NCBI GenBank assembly: GCA_017524035.1
Contig: JAFWUY010000058.1
Coordinates: 1 to 62,351 of the forward strand
Length of the DNA: 62,351 nucleotides
Direction: 5' to 3'
Source: Lachnospiraceae bacterium
Lineage (GTDB): Bacteria > Bacillota > Clostridia > Lachnospirales > Lachnospiraceae
Below the pieces are notes generated by a model. The model was given only the letters and a program-made list of their open reading frames with translations, was not told the DNA's origin and did no database searches. Positions 43,504 through 53,300 of the stretch are shown here, piece after piece. The position numbers and the translations under genes were made by a program. Each line of letters starts with the position of its first letter. Within the stretch, counting starts at the first letter, position 1.

Positions 43504-45282
43504 TCAATTTTGTATGCTGTTCTCGGCTATGTACTGATAATAAGGCACGGTACCTTCCCTGAGCGAACCGGGAATGTGAAGATAATACAGGACGCCGAGG
43601 AAAAGAATGAACAGAACGAAGCATACGATAATATCCGCGCGCAGCATTCCGGCGGTTTTCTTTTCCTCTGCAGTCTCAGTTTTATCCGAAGTTTTCTTTT
43701 CCTCCGAGGTTTTCTTTTCCTCCGCGGTCTCAGTTTCATCAGCGCTCTTCTTTTCCTTCTCTGTCTTCGCATTTTTATCTGCGATCAGACCGCCGGCATA
43801 CTTTCTGAATGCACCGATACCGTTCACACCCACGGGGATCAGAAGAATAAAGTAAAACAGTGCGTACTGCGCCTTTGCTTCCCAGAGAATATGGAAAAGA
43901 ACCCCGCCAATAAATGTGGTGAGAAGAAGCAGCGTCTTTTCATCGATATTTCTCTCAAAACATATGAAAAGAAAAGCCGACAGATAGATCACAACCTCAA
44001 AGAATTTGAAATACGGGATCACCTTGTATGAACCGTATATCGAGACCATATAGTCAATGGGAGCGGGAAGCTTACTTCCGTGTCCTCTCAGATACCATAT
44101 TGTCTGGAATGTCGGATCGTTCCACTGCGAAGCAAGCTTCTTCGTGTAAAAGGAGATCATATACGAAGGGTGCTCCGTAAAAGAAAGAATACTCTTTCCG
44201 ATCTCTGCCCTGGCATTTTCCGTCTGAAACGAAGTATTGCATCCGGCGCTGTCGTAGGAGTCCGTGTTGTACTCATTGAACCATCCGGGCGCACGCTCAC
44301 CCTCCTGCATACCCATTGCAATGTAAGACCATTTCGACACTCCGCCTTCGATCTTAAATCCGGTGATATGCTCAGTTATTCCGGTTGCCGCCTTCGTAAA
44401 AAGAATGCTCATCACTGCGGCGGACAAAGCTATGGCGATGTATACGGCTTTCTTTTTTTTAACGGATCTTACTGTGCAGATAAGGAAATACGCGATCAGA
44501 AAGATGATGTAGTTCTGCTTTACAAGGCATGCGAATGCGATCAGGAATGCGGACAGGATCCCGCAGCTGAGTTTTTCTTTTTCGAAACATTCATAGAGAT
44601 ATACAAATGAAAGAAGTGACAGCATCAGTCCCGGCACGTTTCCGTATATATGAGATGCGGAAAGGATCAGCGGAAGCCAGAACAAGCCTGTCAGCAGAAC
44701 AAGCAATTTATGGAGCTTTGATGAAGTGAATCTAGAAAGTGATGTGATGATGACCGGAATACAGAGTGCATTGATGAGCTGGAAGACCATGGGAGAACGC
44801 TCTCCAAACAGTGCGATCACCGGAGCCTCGATAAGTGCAAGCCCTATCTGGTTCTGCCATCTGCCGATATATCCGGTAACAAGGTACGCGGTGTAATCCC
44901 CGTTAATCAATCCAAGTGCCGCTTTCTGGATATCCGCGGAATCCGCCCAGGAATCAAAGTCTGTAAGGCACACCCATAACACGCTCACAAGAAGGATCAG
45001 AAGGATAAGTGAAAAGTAAAGAATGCCGAAGAGCTTTTTATTCTCATCGAGCTTCTTTCCGAAGGATACTATCGATTCATTCACGGGAGGAATCAGGGAT
45101 ATTCCCAGGGAAATGACAAGGGCGATCAGATAAGGAATGCCGGAAATGTCTGTAAAAAAAACTTTTTCCATGAGTGACACGGTCGAAGTGGAAACAAGAG
45201 AAAACCAAACGAACAATAAAAGGATGAAAAAGGAAAACACCCAGATCACTTTTCCGTATGCTTTTTCAACCGCTTTATCCAT
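43504..45282 (-). CDS. Multi-pass membrane protein, probable GT-C-type glycosyltransferase
   Basis: 592 residues with about 12 hydrophobic helices. The first large loop carries LTDFDSWADSADIQK, an acidic motif like the GT-C catalytic loop. Near the C-terminus (about 505-550) is a hydrophilic tandem repeat with units of the type ETAEEKKTS and ADKTETAEEKK, encoded by a nearly repetitive stretch at about 43,640-43,750, followed by a last helix. It starts 39 bases after an acyltransferase gene with no obvious ribosome binding site. Both genes interrupt the uvrB-uvrA pair. Family placement is by motif and topology only. Confidence 0.6.
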   Translation of the reverse strand: MDKAVEKAYGKVIWVFSFFILLLFVWFSLVSTSTVSLMEKVFFTDISGIPYLIALVISLGISLIPPVNESIVSFGKKLDENKKLFGILYFSLILLILLVSVLWVCLTDFDSWADSADIQKAALGLINGDYTAYLVTGYIGRWQNQIGLALIEAPVIALFGERSPMVFQLINALCIPVIITSLSRFTSSKLHKLLVLLTGLFWLPLILSASHIYGNVPGLMLSLLSFVYLYECFEKEKLSCGILSAFLIAFACLVKQNYIIFLIAYFLICTVRSVKKKKAVYIAIALSAAVMSILFTKAATGITEHITGFKIEGGVSKWSYIAMGMQEGERAPGWFNEYNTDSYDSAGCNTSFQTENARAEIGKSILSFTEHPSYMISFYTKKLASQWNDPTFQTIWYLRGHGSKLPAPIDYMVSIYGSYKVIPYFKFFEVVIYLSAFLFICFERNIDEKTLLLLTTFIGGVLFHILWEAKAQYALFYFILLIPVGVNGIGAFRKYAGGLIADKNAKTEKEKKSADETETAEEKKTSEEKKTSDKTETAEEKKTAGMLRADIIVCFVLFILFLGVLYYLHIPGSLREGTVPYYQYIAENSIQN

Positions 45283-45321
45283 AAACGTTACCGATCACAA
45301 AAGCAGATGCATGCAGCACTG

Positions 45322-46329
45322 CTATTTTACTTTCCTCACAAGCTTCATAATACGTCCGTTTACAAACCACAGCATAAGTCCGCCTGCCACACAGCTTGCA
45401 AAGATGATGAGCAGCATCACACCGGGAAGAACGTCCGGCGCAAGCCTTACCATATACAGGACGATCATATTCTCCTGCAGACAGTAGAATTCAAGTGACA
45501 TCATTCCGAAGAATGCAAGGAACTTACGCAGGATCTTCATGACCTTACCCGTTTCAAACTTCTCCATGATCCCGGCAAGGACATAGGGAAGGGATATCGC
45601 AACAAGGAAGGTGGGAATGCCGCAATCCGATATGGGAAGCACAAATGTAACCGCCTTAAACTCCGCAAGATAAAGACTGTACATGCCGGCCGCGGTACCG
45701 AGAAGGGCAAGGAACCATTTTTCAATGCTCAGCCCGTCTTCTTTTACCGTAGAATAAAGACAGCCCATCAGGAATATCGGAATGCGGTTGAAGAATCCGA
45801 ACAGATCCGTTCCGGCATTGCGGAAGACCATCTCGAAAATATACCACACGGCTATTGTCATGAGAATGAACACGGTCTTATTCTTCGCCGCGGACAAAAG
45901 TCTGTGATACAGAGGAAACAGCAGATAGATCGTAAGGATCGCGGGCACAAACCATAGAAGCGAATAAATGGTTTCGGTATAGAAAGCAACGCACGTGATC
46001 CTTTTTACAAATTCAAGCGGAGTAAGCCTGTTTAAGAACATCTGCAAAAGTCCGCCGACAAAGAACGGAAAATATACCCTCGAGAGTCTGCGCAGCCAGA
46101 AAACCTTCAGGCTTTCCTTTTCCATCGCATGCATAAGACCGTCACCGGAAAGGAAAAAGAAAATATCAACGCCAAGGAAACCTATGCGCACAAGATACGC
46201 AAAGAAGGGATGGGCATCGAAAGTATAATAGAATGTAACGGTGACCACATGATAGACGAAGATATAAAGGGCGGCAAAGCCCATCAGCTCCGTTCTGTAT
46301 TTTTCGAGAAGCTTCTTACCTGTATTCAT
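45322..46329 (-). CDS. Acyltransferase family 3 membrane protein
   Basis: 335 residues with about ten hydrophobic helices. Helix 1 reads ELMGFAALYIFVYHV with the conserved histidine, followed by GFLGVDIFFFLSG and YSLLWFVPAILTIYLL, patterns of OafA/Acyl_transf_3 proteins. AGAGG precedes the ATG. It begins nine bases after the uvrB stop codon, so it is likely to be carried on the SOS-controlled uvrB message unless it has a hidden promoter. Substrate unknown; a role in glycan O-acylation is inferred from the family. Confidence 0.82.
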   Translation of the reverse strand: MNTGKKLLEKYRTELMGFAALYIFVYHVVTVTFYYTFDAHPFFAYLVRIGFLGVDIFFFLSGDGLMHAMEKESLKVFWLRRLSRVYFPFFVGGLLQMFLNRLTPLEFVKRITCVAFYTETIYSLLWFVPAILTIYLLFPLYHRLLSAAKNKTVFILMTIAVWYIFEMVFRNAGTDLFGFFNRIPIFLMGCLYSTVKEDGLSIEKWFLALLGTAAGMYSLYLAEFKAVTFVLPISDCGIPTFLVAISLPYVLAGIMEKFETGKVMKILRKFLAFFGMMSLEFYCLQENMIVLYMVRLAPDVLPGVMLLIIFASCVAGGLMLWFVNGRIMKLVRKVK

Positions 46330-46338
46330 CGGTCCTCT

Positions 46339-48309
46339 TTATTTCATACTCTTTAATTCAAAGAGTTCATCACGCAGCATCGCAGCCTTTTCGAAGTCCA
46401 GATCCGCCGCAGCCTTGCGCATTGCACTCTCCGTCTGTGCGATGAGTTCGCGGAGTTCCTTTGCGGACATGGATTCGGGATCCTTCTTCCACTTGACCTC
46501 ATCGGGATCGACCTTCTTGGTGATGCTGATAAGATCACGGACTGCCTTTTCGATGGTCTTGGGAGTGATTCCGTGCTCCTTGTTGTATGCCTCCTGGATC
46601 TTGCGGCGTCTTGACGTCTCGTCCATCGCGGCCTGCATCGAGCGGGTTATCGTATCGGCGTACATTATAACATGGCCTTCGGAATTTCTTGCCGCTCTTC
46701 CTATTGTCTGGATCAGCGAAGTCTCCGAACGCAGGAATCCTTCCTTGTCGGCATCTATTATCGCAACGAGACTTATCTCGGGAATGTCAAGGCCTTCCCT
46801 GAGCAGGTTGATACCGACAAGAACATCGAATACGTCGGTTCTCATGTCGCGGATTATCTTGGTTCTTTCGAGAGCCTTGATGTCCGAGTGCATATATCTG
46901 ACACGGATGTCCGCATCCTTAAGGTAATCGGTAAGATCCTCCGCCATCTTCTTGGTAAGGGTCGTTACAAGAACCTTGTGTTTCTTTTCCGTCTCTTTCC
47001 TTATCTCGGAAATAAGATCGTCGATCTGTCCTTCAACGGGGCGGACCTCCACCTTCGGATCAAGAAGACCGGTGGGCCTGATGACCTGCTGAGCCCTGAG
47101 CAGCTCGTGCTCCGCCTCATAATCCGAAGGCGTTGCGGAAACAAAGAGCATCTGGTCTATATGTGATTCGAATTCCTCGAAGTTAAGAGGTCTGTTATCA
47201 AGTGCGGAAGGAAGCCTGAAGCCGTAATCGACAAGAGTTGTCTTCCTCGACCTGTCGCCCGCATACATAGCCCTGATCTGCGGGATTGTCATATGGGACT
47301 CATCGATGATGATAAGGAAATCATCCGGGAAGAAGTCCATAAGAGTAAGAGGAGGTGCGCCTGCGGGAAGTGCGTTCAAGTGTCTCGAATAATTCTCTAT
47401 GCCCGAGCAGATTCCTGTTTCCCTGAGCATCTCGACATCGAAATTCGTCCGTTCCGAAATACGCTGTGCCTCTATCAGACGGTCCTCACCCTTAAAATAT
47501 TTAATGCGTTCTTCAAGCTCTTCCTCGATCGCATCGCAGCCCTTCATAAGCGCATCACGGCTTACAACATAATGTGATGCAGGGAATACCGCGATGTGCT
47601 CAAGCGAAGCGATGGGGCGTGAATTCAGGGGATCCACTTCAAGGATCCTTTCTATCTCATCCCCGAACCACTCTATGCGTACAAGATAATCTCCGCCCTG
47701 TGCGGGATAATACTCGAGGATATCTCCGTTCATCCTGAAAAGACCGGGTTTCTTTTCCAGGTCGTTTCTTTCATACTGCATTGCTATAAGGGACTTTGCC
47801 ACTTCATCGCGGTCGATGCACTGACCGGGACGAAGCGAAAGGATCATGCCCTTATATTCGTCGGGTGAACCCAGTCCGTAGATGCAGGAAACGGACGCAA
47901 CCACAATGACATCCTTACGTTCGGCAAGGGATGCGGTTGCCGAAAGACGGAGCTTATCTATTTCATCATTGATGGATGAATCCTTGGCAATGTATGTGTC
48001 CGACTGGGGAACATATGCCTCGGGCTGATAATAATCGTAATAGGACACAAAATACTCAACGGCGTTTTCGGGAAAGAATTCCTTCATCTCGCCGTAAAGC
48101 TGTCCCGCAAGAGTTTTGTTATGTGAAATGATCAGCGTCGGCTTGTTCAGGGCAGCGATGACATTTGCCATCGTGAAGGTCTTACCGGAGCCTGTCGCGC
48201 CGAGAAGCGTCTCAAACTGATTGCCTGCCTTAAAGCCGTCAACAAGTTCCTTTATGGCCTGTGGCTGATCACCTGTGGGTTTGTATTCTGAGTGAAGTTT
48301 GAATTCCAT
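46339..48309 (-). CDS. uvrB: UvrABC excinuclease subunit B
   Basis: 656 residues from the ATG at 48309, which gives the standard N-terminus [19 protein letters not shown]. The open frame extends to a TTG at 48360, but that codon lies within the LexA box. Motifs include Walker [12 protein letters not shown], the beta-hairpin region [27 protein letters not shown], and the C-terminal UVR motif that binds UvrC ([28 protein letters not shown], positions about 617-640). It is the helicase-like damage-verifying subunit. A candidate promoter (TTGAAA 48345-48340, TAAACT 48322-48317, 17-base spacer) leaves only seven bases to the ATG. Confidence 0.98.
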   Translation of the reverse strand: MEFKLHSEYKPTGDQPQAIKELVDGFKAGNQFETLLGATGSGKTFTMANVIAALNKPTLIISHNKTLAGQLYGEMKEFFPENAVEYFVSYYDYYQPEAYVPQSDTYIAKDSSINDEIDKLRLSATASLAERKDVIVVASVSCIYGLGSPDEYKGMILSLRPGQCIDRDEVAKSLIAMQYERNDLEKKPGLFRMNGDILEYYPAQGGDYLVRIEWFGDEIERILEVDPLNSRPIASLEHIAVFPASHYVVSRDALMKGCDAIEEELEERIKYFKGEDRLIEAQRISERTNFDVEMLRETGICSGIENYSRHLNALPAGAPPLTLMDFFPDDFLIIIDESHMTIPQIRAMYAGDRSRKTTLVDYGFRLPSALDNRPLNFEEFESHIDQMLFVSATPSDYEAEHELLRAQQVIRPTGLLDPKVEVRPVEGQIDDLISEIRKETEKKHKVLVTTLTKKMAEDLTDYLKDADIRVRYMHSDIKALERTKIIRDMRTDVFDVLVGINLLREGLDIPEISLVAIIDADKEGFLRSETSLIQTIGRAARNSEGHVIMYADTITRSMQAAMDETSRRRKIQEAYNKEHGITPKTIEKAVRDLISITKKVDPDEVKWKKDPESMSAKELRELIAQTESAMRKAAADLDFEKAAMLRDELFELKSMK

Positions 48310-48353
48310 ACCAATCAGTTTATCATTTTCATAAGGGTATTTCAATTGACTTT

Positions 48354-48367
48354 CGAACAAATGTTTG
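48354..48367 (-). promoter_or_regulatory. LexA box upstream of uvrB
   Basis: CGAACAAATGTTTG matches the Gram-positive LexA consensus CGAAC-N4-GTTCG at 13 of 14 defined and spacer positions, the exception being the C in the right half. It lies eight bases upstream of the candidate -35 box, the same relation as in the uvrA promoter. Binding could also affect the divergent acyltransferase gene at 48435. Confidence 0.75.
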
Positions 48368-48434
48368 CAGATGCTGTGAAAAGCAAGATCATGAAATATA
48401 ATGATATAATAATTAATCGGGAGACATTATCACG

Positions 48435-49598
48435 ATGAGCGGATCAAAATACAGCACGCAATTAAAAAGAGATACTTCTGCAGATATCATCAGGATAACC
48501 GCGTTTATCCTGGTGCTTATACTTCATTTTTTGGATCATACAGATTATTACAATGCAGGTATTGATAACATTCGAGTATATCTGGCAGTCTTTGCAAGAA
48601 CTATAAGCGAAACATCTGTGTCTTTATTCATAATGATCACAGGTTATCTTTCCATCACAAAATGGAAGGACGAAGCGACATTTGATACAAAGCAGCTAAA
48701 AAAGCACTACAGGAAGCTTATCAATATATACGGCGTCTATACTCTCTGTGTTCTGTTCAAGATTGCTTTTTATGTCTTCGTTCAAAATACACCTTATAAC
48801 CTCCGAGAAATCATAAATGAGATCTTTGGTTTCAAGGATTATACATGGTATATGAGCATGTACTTCGGACTGTTCCTTATGATTCCCTTTCTCAATCTGC
48901 TCTGGAAAAACCTTCCCGACGACAAGTCCAAAAGATCACTGTTGATCGTGCTGCTCCTTCTGACGGTCATTCCTTCCGTTTTTAATTCATTCAGCTATTT
49001 GACTCCCGGCGCACTTCTGAACCCGGCTATGACAAACCGGCAGGATAATCTTTTTCCGGATTGGTGGCAGATGATATTTCCGCTAACATATTACTTCTTA
49101 GGCGGATACATCCGTGAAAAAACAGAAGACAGGAAATATTCCGCTGTGCAATCCATGATTCATTTTTCCGCACTTTCTGTATTGCTGATATTCTGCGGAA
49201 CATACAACATCTGGAGAAGCCGACCGTATGCACAGATTATCGGTCCATGGGCTGACTGGAGAGGCTGGCAGAATCTGCTCCTGGCCACCCTCATTTTTCT
49301 GTTTATCAGATCGATCAACTTTAACAGGTTGCCTGATATATTAAGAATTATCATCGGTAAAATATCAAAGCTGACTTTTCCCGCTTTTATCGTATCCTAT
49401 GCAGTTGATCTGTATATCTACGGAATCGTCAATAATCGATACGAATATTTTTATGAGAAATTCCATCTGATCATTGCATGCGTTCCGATAGTATTCATAA
49501 TCTCTCTGTTAATTGCACAGATCATTGATGTCATAGCCTCGTTGATAGAGCTGTTTTTCAAAAGAACCACCACCAAAAACCAACCTGAAAAAACATGA
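48435..49598 (+). CDS. Acyltransferase family 3 membrane protein
   Basis: 387 residues, about ten hydrophobic helices. The N-terminal TSADIIRITAFILVLILHFLD gives the family arginine and histidine, and VSLFIMITGYL matches the second conserved block. Codon use and base composition are more AT-rich than in neighbouring genes, which hints at recent transfer. GGGAGA lies about ten bases before the ATG, and TATAAT boxes occur at about 48,402-48,420. It diverges from uvrB, and a LexA box lies in the shared region. A strong hairpin follows its stop. It probably O-acylates a surface glycan or lipid-linked sugar. Confidence 0.82.
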   Translation: MSGSKYSTQLKRDTSADIIRITAFILVLILHFLDHTDYYNAGIDNIRVYLAVFARTISETSVSLFIMITGYLSITKWKDEATFDTKQLKKHYRKLINIYGVYTLCVLFKIAFYVFVQNTPYNLREIINEIFGFKDYTWYMSMYFGLFLMIPFLNLLWKNLPDDKSKRSLLIVLLLLTVIPSVFNSFSYLTPGALLNPAMTNRQDNLFPDWWQMIFPLTYYFLGGYIREKTEDRKYSAVQSMIHFSALSVLLIFCGTYNIWRSRPYAQIIGPWADWRGWQNLLLATLIFLFIRSINFNRLPDILRIIIGKISKLTFPAFIVSYAVDLYIYGIVNNRYEYFYEKFHLIIACVPIVFIISLLIAQIIDVIASLIELFFKRTTTKNQPEKT

Positions 49599-49607
49599 TC
49601 ATCATAC

Positions 49608-49643
49608 AACAATCCCGCCGTACTGATGTACGACGGGATTGTT
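49608..49643. terminator. Bidirectional terminator between convergent genes
   Basis: A 16-position stem (49608-49623 with 49628-49643) with one mismatch and a four-base loop TGAT. It lies ten bases after the acyltransferase stop and 17 bases after the flavodiiron stop on the other strand. Short T-rich sequence follows on the plus side. Confidence 0.8.
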
Positions 49644-49660
49644 TAAATATATCTGTTTAA

Positions 49661-50827
49661 TTATTTCCTCATTGCGGAAGCAAGTGCAGAGAAACTCGCG
49701 TCATCGGATGCTTTCTTAACACCTTTGATCGTAACTACAGGCTCAACAACGGTGATGTCCTTCATCGCATCAAAGTACTCTTTCATCTTCTTACCTGCGA
49801 TGGGTGCCCATGAGCCGTTCTCAATGATACCCACCTTCCTGCCTTGGAAATTCTTGATCTTAAGGTGGTGAAGAAGATCGTTCATCGGAGGGAATATTTC
49901 TCCGTCATATGTACATGCCGCAACTATCATCCTGTCGTAAAGGAATGCCTGCTCTACAGCTTCCGAAACATCCTCTTCGGTAAGGTCCATGGTCTTAACC
50001 GTCTCACCGGCATCTTCAAGCTTACGGGCAAATTCAAGCACAGCAGCCTTCGTATTTCCGTGGATCGAAGCATAGGGTATAAATATTCCTTCTTTCGAAG
50101 GCTTATAGCTGCTCCATGTGTCGTACGTCGAAATTGCGAACGCAATGTCATCCTTGTGAACCGGCCCGTGAAGAGGTGCTATCACATTAATATCAAGTCC
50201 CGATGCCTTCTTAAGAAGAGCCTGAACCTGTGCACCGTACTTTCCGACAATGTTGAAATAGTAATGGCTTGCATCGGCAATCCACTCCTCATCATTAGCC
50301 AGCGCTCCGAAGGTGCCGAATCCGTCTGCGGAAAAGAGAACCTTCTCACTCTGTTCATATGTCACCATAACCTCGGGCCAGTGAACCATGGGTGCCATAA
50401 TGAACTGCAGAGTATGCTTTCCCAGAGACAGAGTATCGTTCTCCTTTACAACCTCAAATCTGCCCGAATAATCTCCATCAAAATACTTCGGAAGCATCTG
50501 AGAAGTCTGCATGGTTCCCACAAGCTTCATCTCCGGATACATATCGGCAAGTCTTCCTATATTGGCCGCATGATCGGGTTCCATATGCTGGATGATCAGA
50601 TACGAAGGTTTCCTGTCACCCAGCTCTTCGGCGAGATTAGCAAAGAAGGCATCTGTACCTCTTTTATCGACGGTATCCATCACGGCAATCTTCTCATCCA
50701 TTATGATGTATGAGTTATAAGAGATTCCGTGGGCCGGATACTGACTTTCAAATATCTCAAGCTCGGTATCGTCCGCACCGATGAATCTTATATCTTCAGA
50801 TATAGCAACTCTGTCCTTCCAGCTCAT
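49661..50827 (-). CDS. Flavodiiron protein (FprA-type)
   Basis: 388 residues from the ATG at 50827 with AGGAGG five bases upstream. The N-terminal metallo-beta-lactamase-like domain keeps all diiron ligands: His81, Glu83, Asp85 and His86 in HMEPDHAANI, His149 in PMVHW, Asp168 in SADGFG and His220 in APLHGP. The C-terminal flavodoxin domain starts near 250 (YASIHGNTKAAV, then ACTYDGEIFP). These enzymes reduce oxygen or nitric oxide to protect anaerobes, taking electrons from rubredoxin or similar. The leader holds a hairpin (50849-50873) and a REP-like sequence. It lies between two convergent or divergent borders and is probably monocistronic. Confidence 0.93.
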   Translation of the reverse strand: MSWKDRVAISEDIRFIGADDTELEIFESQYPAHGISYNSYIIMDEKIAVMDTVDKRGTDAFFANLAEELGDRKPSYLIIQHMEPDHAANIGRLADMYPEMKLVGTMQTSQMLPKYFDGDYSGRFEVVKENDTLSLGKHTLQFIMAPMVHWPEVMVTYEQSEKVLFSADGFGTFGALANDEEWIADASHYYFNIVGKYGAQVQALLKKASGLDINVIAPLHGPVHKDDIAFAISTYDTWSSYKPSKEGIFIPYASIHGNTKAAVLEFARKLEDAGETVKTMDLTEEDVSEAVEQAFLYDRMIVAACTYDGEIFPPMNDLLHHLKIKNFQGRKVGIIENGSWAPIAGKKMKEYFDAMKDITVVEPVVTIKGVKKASDDASFSALASAMRK

Positions 50828-50848
50828 ATGCACCTCCTAGAATTGTTG

Positions 50849-50930
50849 AACGCAGGAGCACTCCTCCCACGTTTAGTTTATATGACAGTAAATCATACTA
50901 TATGAAACAGCGGAACCGTCGCCCTGTTCA
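50849..50930. repeat. Leader hairpin and diverged REP-like unit
   Basis: 50849-50873 forms AACG/CGTT and GGAG/CTCC stems around a five-base loop in the untranslated leader of the flavodiiron gene. 50905-50930 carries AACAG..GGAACCGTCGCC..CTGTT, one change from the REP core found elsewhere. AT-rich sequence between them (50878-50904) probably holds the promoter. Nothing else is seen in this 110-base gap. Confidence 0.5.
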
Positions 50931-50937
50931 CCCGGTC

Positions 50938-53298
50938 TCAGAAAATTGCCAATCCGATGAGGCGGACAAGAAAAGCCACAATCCACGCCACGACGCACTG
51001 GAACACGACCATCTTAATCGCCGCACGTCTTCCGGCTTCACGCTTTACGGCAGCGATCGCCGCAACGCAGGGAGTATAGAGCAGGCAGTAGATCAGGAAG
51101 ACAAACGCGGTAAGCGGTGTCATTGCGGCATGCAATCCATCCACACCTCCGTAGAGAATGGTAAGCATGGATACAACGCTTTCCTTGGCAAGGAATCCGG
51201 ATATAAGCGATGTGACCATTCTCCAGTCACCGAAACCCAGGGGAGCGAATACGGGAGCGACCCATCCGGCAAGATGAGCCAGTATGCTCTCCTCCGAATC
51301 CGCAACCATATTAAAGGAAAGATCGAATGTCTGAAGGAACCATACAACGATCGTGCCGACGAAGATCACAGTGAACGCTCTCTGCAGGAAATCCCTGGCC
51401 TTATCCCACATCAGCATCAGGACATTCTTAATTCCCGGCATACGGTAATTGGGAAGCTCCATGACAAAAGGAACTGCCTCTCCCTTAAATACCGTGTACT
51501 TCGCTATATGCGCGACAAGTATCGCAACTATAATGCCGGTAAAGTAAAGGCCGGTCATCACGAGTGCTCCGCACTTAGGGAAGAATGCGGCTACAAAGAA
51601 CGCATAGATCGGCATCTTCGCGCTGCAGCTCATGAATGGGATCAGAAGCTGTGTCAGTTTTCTGTCCCTGTCCGAAGGAAGTGTCCTTGTACTCATAAGT
51701 GCCGGAACGGAGCATCCGAAACCGATCAGCATGGGCACGATACTTCTTCCGGAAAGTCCCAGCCTTCTTAAGAGCTTATCCATGAAGAAAGCAACTCTCG
51801 CCATATATCCGCTGTCTTCGAGCATCGACAGGAAAAAGTACAGAACAACGATGATGGGAAGAAAGCTTAAGACCGATCCCACACCGGTAAATATGGCATC
51901 TATCACGAGCGAATGTATCGAAGGTGCGATATCAAGTGCCGTAAGCAGAGCATCTGCTCTCTCCGTCAGAAATTCTATTCCCGCTTCGAGAAGTCCCTGA
52001 AGGAACGCCCCCACAACACCGAAGGTCAGCCAGAAGACAAGAGCCATTATCACTATGAACGCAGGAATAGCGGTCCACTTTCCGGTAAAGAACGCATCCA
52101 TCTTCCTGCTCCTTGCGTGTTCTTTGCTCTCCATGGGCTTTATGACAGCCCTGTCACAAAGTTTTCTGATAAAGGAAAATCTCATATCAGCCATCGCTGC
52201 CGCAGCATCGAGACCGCGCTCTTCTTCCATACGGGAGACAATGCTTTCAAGTGCTTCCCTGTCGCCACTGTGAAGGCCGAGTGCCTTTGCGATGAGAGGG
52301 TCGCCCTCTATGATCTTACTGGCGGCAAATCTTACGGGAACACCGGCACTTTCCGCATGGTCTTCGATCATGCTCATTACTGCATGGATCGCGCGGTGTA
52401 CAGCTCCGCCGTGATCGTCCTTGTCGCAGAAATCCCTGCGCCCGGGCTTCTCATCATACTTAGCAATGTGAACAGCGTGTCTTATAAGCTCATCGATACC
52501 CTGGTTCTTGGCTGCTGAAATCGGAACGACGGGAACCTCTATCAGCTGCTCGAAAAGATTTATCTTTACCGAACCTCCGTTACCCGCCATCTCATCCATC
52601 ATGTTAAGTGCAATGACCATAGGGATATCCAGTTCAAGAAGCTGCATCGTAAGATACAGGTTTCTTTCGATATTCGTAGCATCGACTATGTTGATGATCG
52701 CAGTGGGTTTTTCGTCGAGAATGAACTGTCTCGATACGATCTCTTCACTCGAATAAGGGGACATCGAATAGATACCGGGAAGATCCACCACCTCGGTATC
52801 GGGATATCCCTTTATGGATCCGCTTTTTCTGTCTACAGTTACTCCGGGAAAATTGCCGACATGCTGGTTCGAGCCCGTCAGCTGATTAAAGAGTGTGGTC
52901 TTGCCACAGTTCTGATTTCCTACAAGTGCGAAGGTAAGCTTTCCTGTATTTACCTTCTTTCCCTTATGCTCCATCTGGAAGTCATGGGTGTCCGCTTCCT
53001 CACCGATATTAGGGTGAGGGATATCGCCGGTGCGGGTCCTTCGGGCGTTATCTTCCGGATCATGAGAAACCTTCCTGACATTCTCAATCTCTATCTGCTC
53101 AGCATCGGCAAGCCTTATCGTAAGCTCATAGCCCGATATCATCAGTTCGATTGGATCACCCATCGGAGCATACTTTATGACCGTGACATCACTTCCCGGG
53201 ATAAGTCCCATATCGAGAAAGTGCTGCCTCAGTGCACCGCTTCCGCCTACGGTCTTAACTGTCGCGGTCTTGCCTATTTCAAGTTCCTTAAGATTCAT
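50938..53298 (-). CDS. feoB: Ferrous iron transporter FeoA-FeoB fusion
   Basis: 786 residues. An SH3-like FeoA domain occupies about 1-75 (FLDMGLIPGSDVTV), followed by a linker and the FeoB GTPase domain with G1 GNQNCGKTT at 127-135, G3 DLPGIYS and G4-like ALNMMDE. The C-terminal membrane part has Gate motifs with CSVPALMSTR and CSAKMPIY cysteines. It imports Fe(II). The fusion means no separate feoA gene is needed. It starts two bases after the stop of the kinase-DegV gene, with a GGAAG site, so iron uptake appears to be the last cistron of the signalling operon. Its stop lies near the REP-like sequence. Confidence 0.96.
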   Translation of the reverse strand: MNLKELEIGKTATVKTVGGSGALRQHFLDMGLIPGSDVTVIKYAPMGDPIELMISGYELTIRLADAEQIEIENVRKVSHDPEDNARRTRTGDIPHPNIGEEADTHDFQMEHKGKKVNTGKLTFALVGNQNCGKTTLFNQLTGSNQHVGNFPGVTVDRKSGSIKGYPDTEVVDLPGIYSMSPYSSEEIVSRQFILDEKPTAIINIVDATNIERNLYLTMQLLELDIPMVIALNMMDEMAGNGGSVKINLFEQLIEVPVVPISAAKNQGIDELIRHAVHIAKYDEKPGRRDFCDKDDHGGAVHRAIHAVMSMIEDHAESAGVPVRFAASKIIEGDPLIAKALGLHSGDREALESIVSRMEEERGLDAAAAMADMRFSFIRKLCDRAVIKPMESKEHARSRKMDAFFTGKWTAIPAFIVIMALVFWLTFGVVGAFLQGLLEAGIEFLTERADALLTALDIAPSIHSLVIDAIFTGVGSVLSFLPIIVVLYFFLSMLEDSGYMARVAFFMDKLLRRLGLSGRSIVPMLIGFGCSVPALMSTRTLPSDRDRKLTQLLIPFMSCSAKMPIYAFFVAAFFPKCGALVMTGLYFTGIIVAILVAHIAKYTVFKGEAVPFVMELPNYRMPGIKNVLMLMWDKARDFLQRAFTVIFVGTIVVWFLQTFDLSFNMVADSEESILAHLAGWVAPVFAPLGFGDWRMVTSLISGFLAKESVVSMLTILYGGVDGLHAAMTPLTAFVFLIYCLLYTPCVAAIAAVKREAGRRAAIKMVVFQCVVAWIVAFLVRLIGLAIF

Positions 53299-53300
53299 GA

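Noticed and set aside
48310..48360. Upstream TTG start for uvrB
   Set aside because: The codon lies inside the LexA box and the extra 17 residues are not part of UvrB. The ATG at 48309 gives the normal N-terminus.
49844..50713. Plus-strand open frame of 289 codons opposite the flavodiiron gene
   Set aside because: The opposite strand keeps every diiron ligand and the flavodoxin motifs; this frame is a by-product of codon bias.
50902..51771. Plus-strand open frame of 289 codons opposite feoAB
   Set aside because: The product is a composition-biased sequence rich in His, Arg and Lys without domain features, and it lies opposite the FeoB membrane part.
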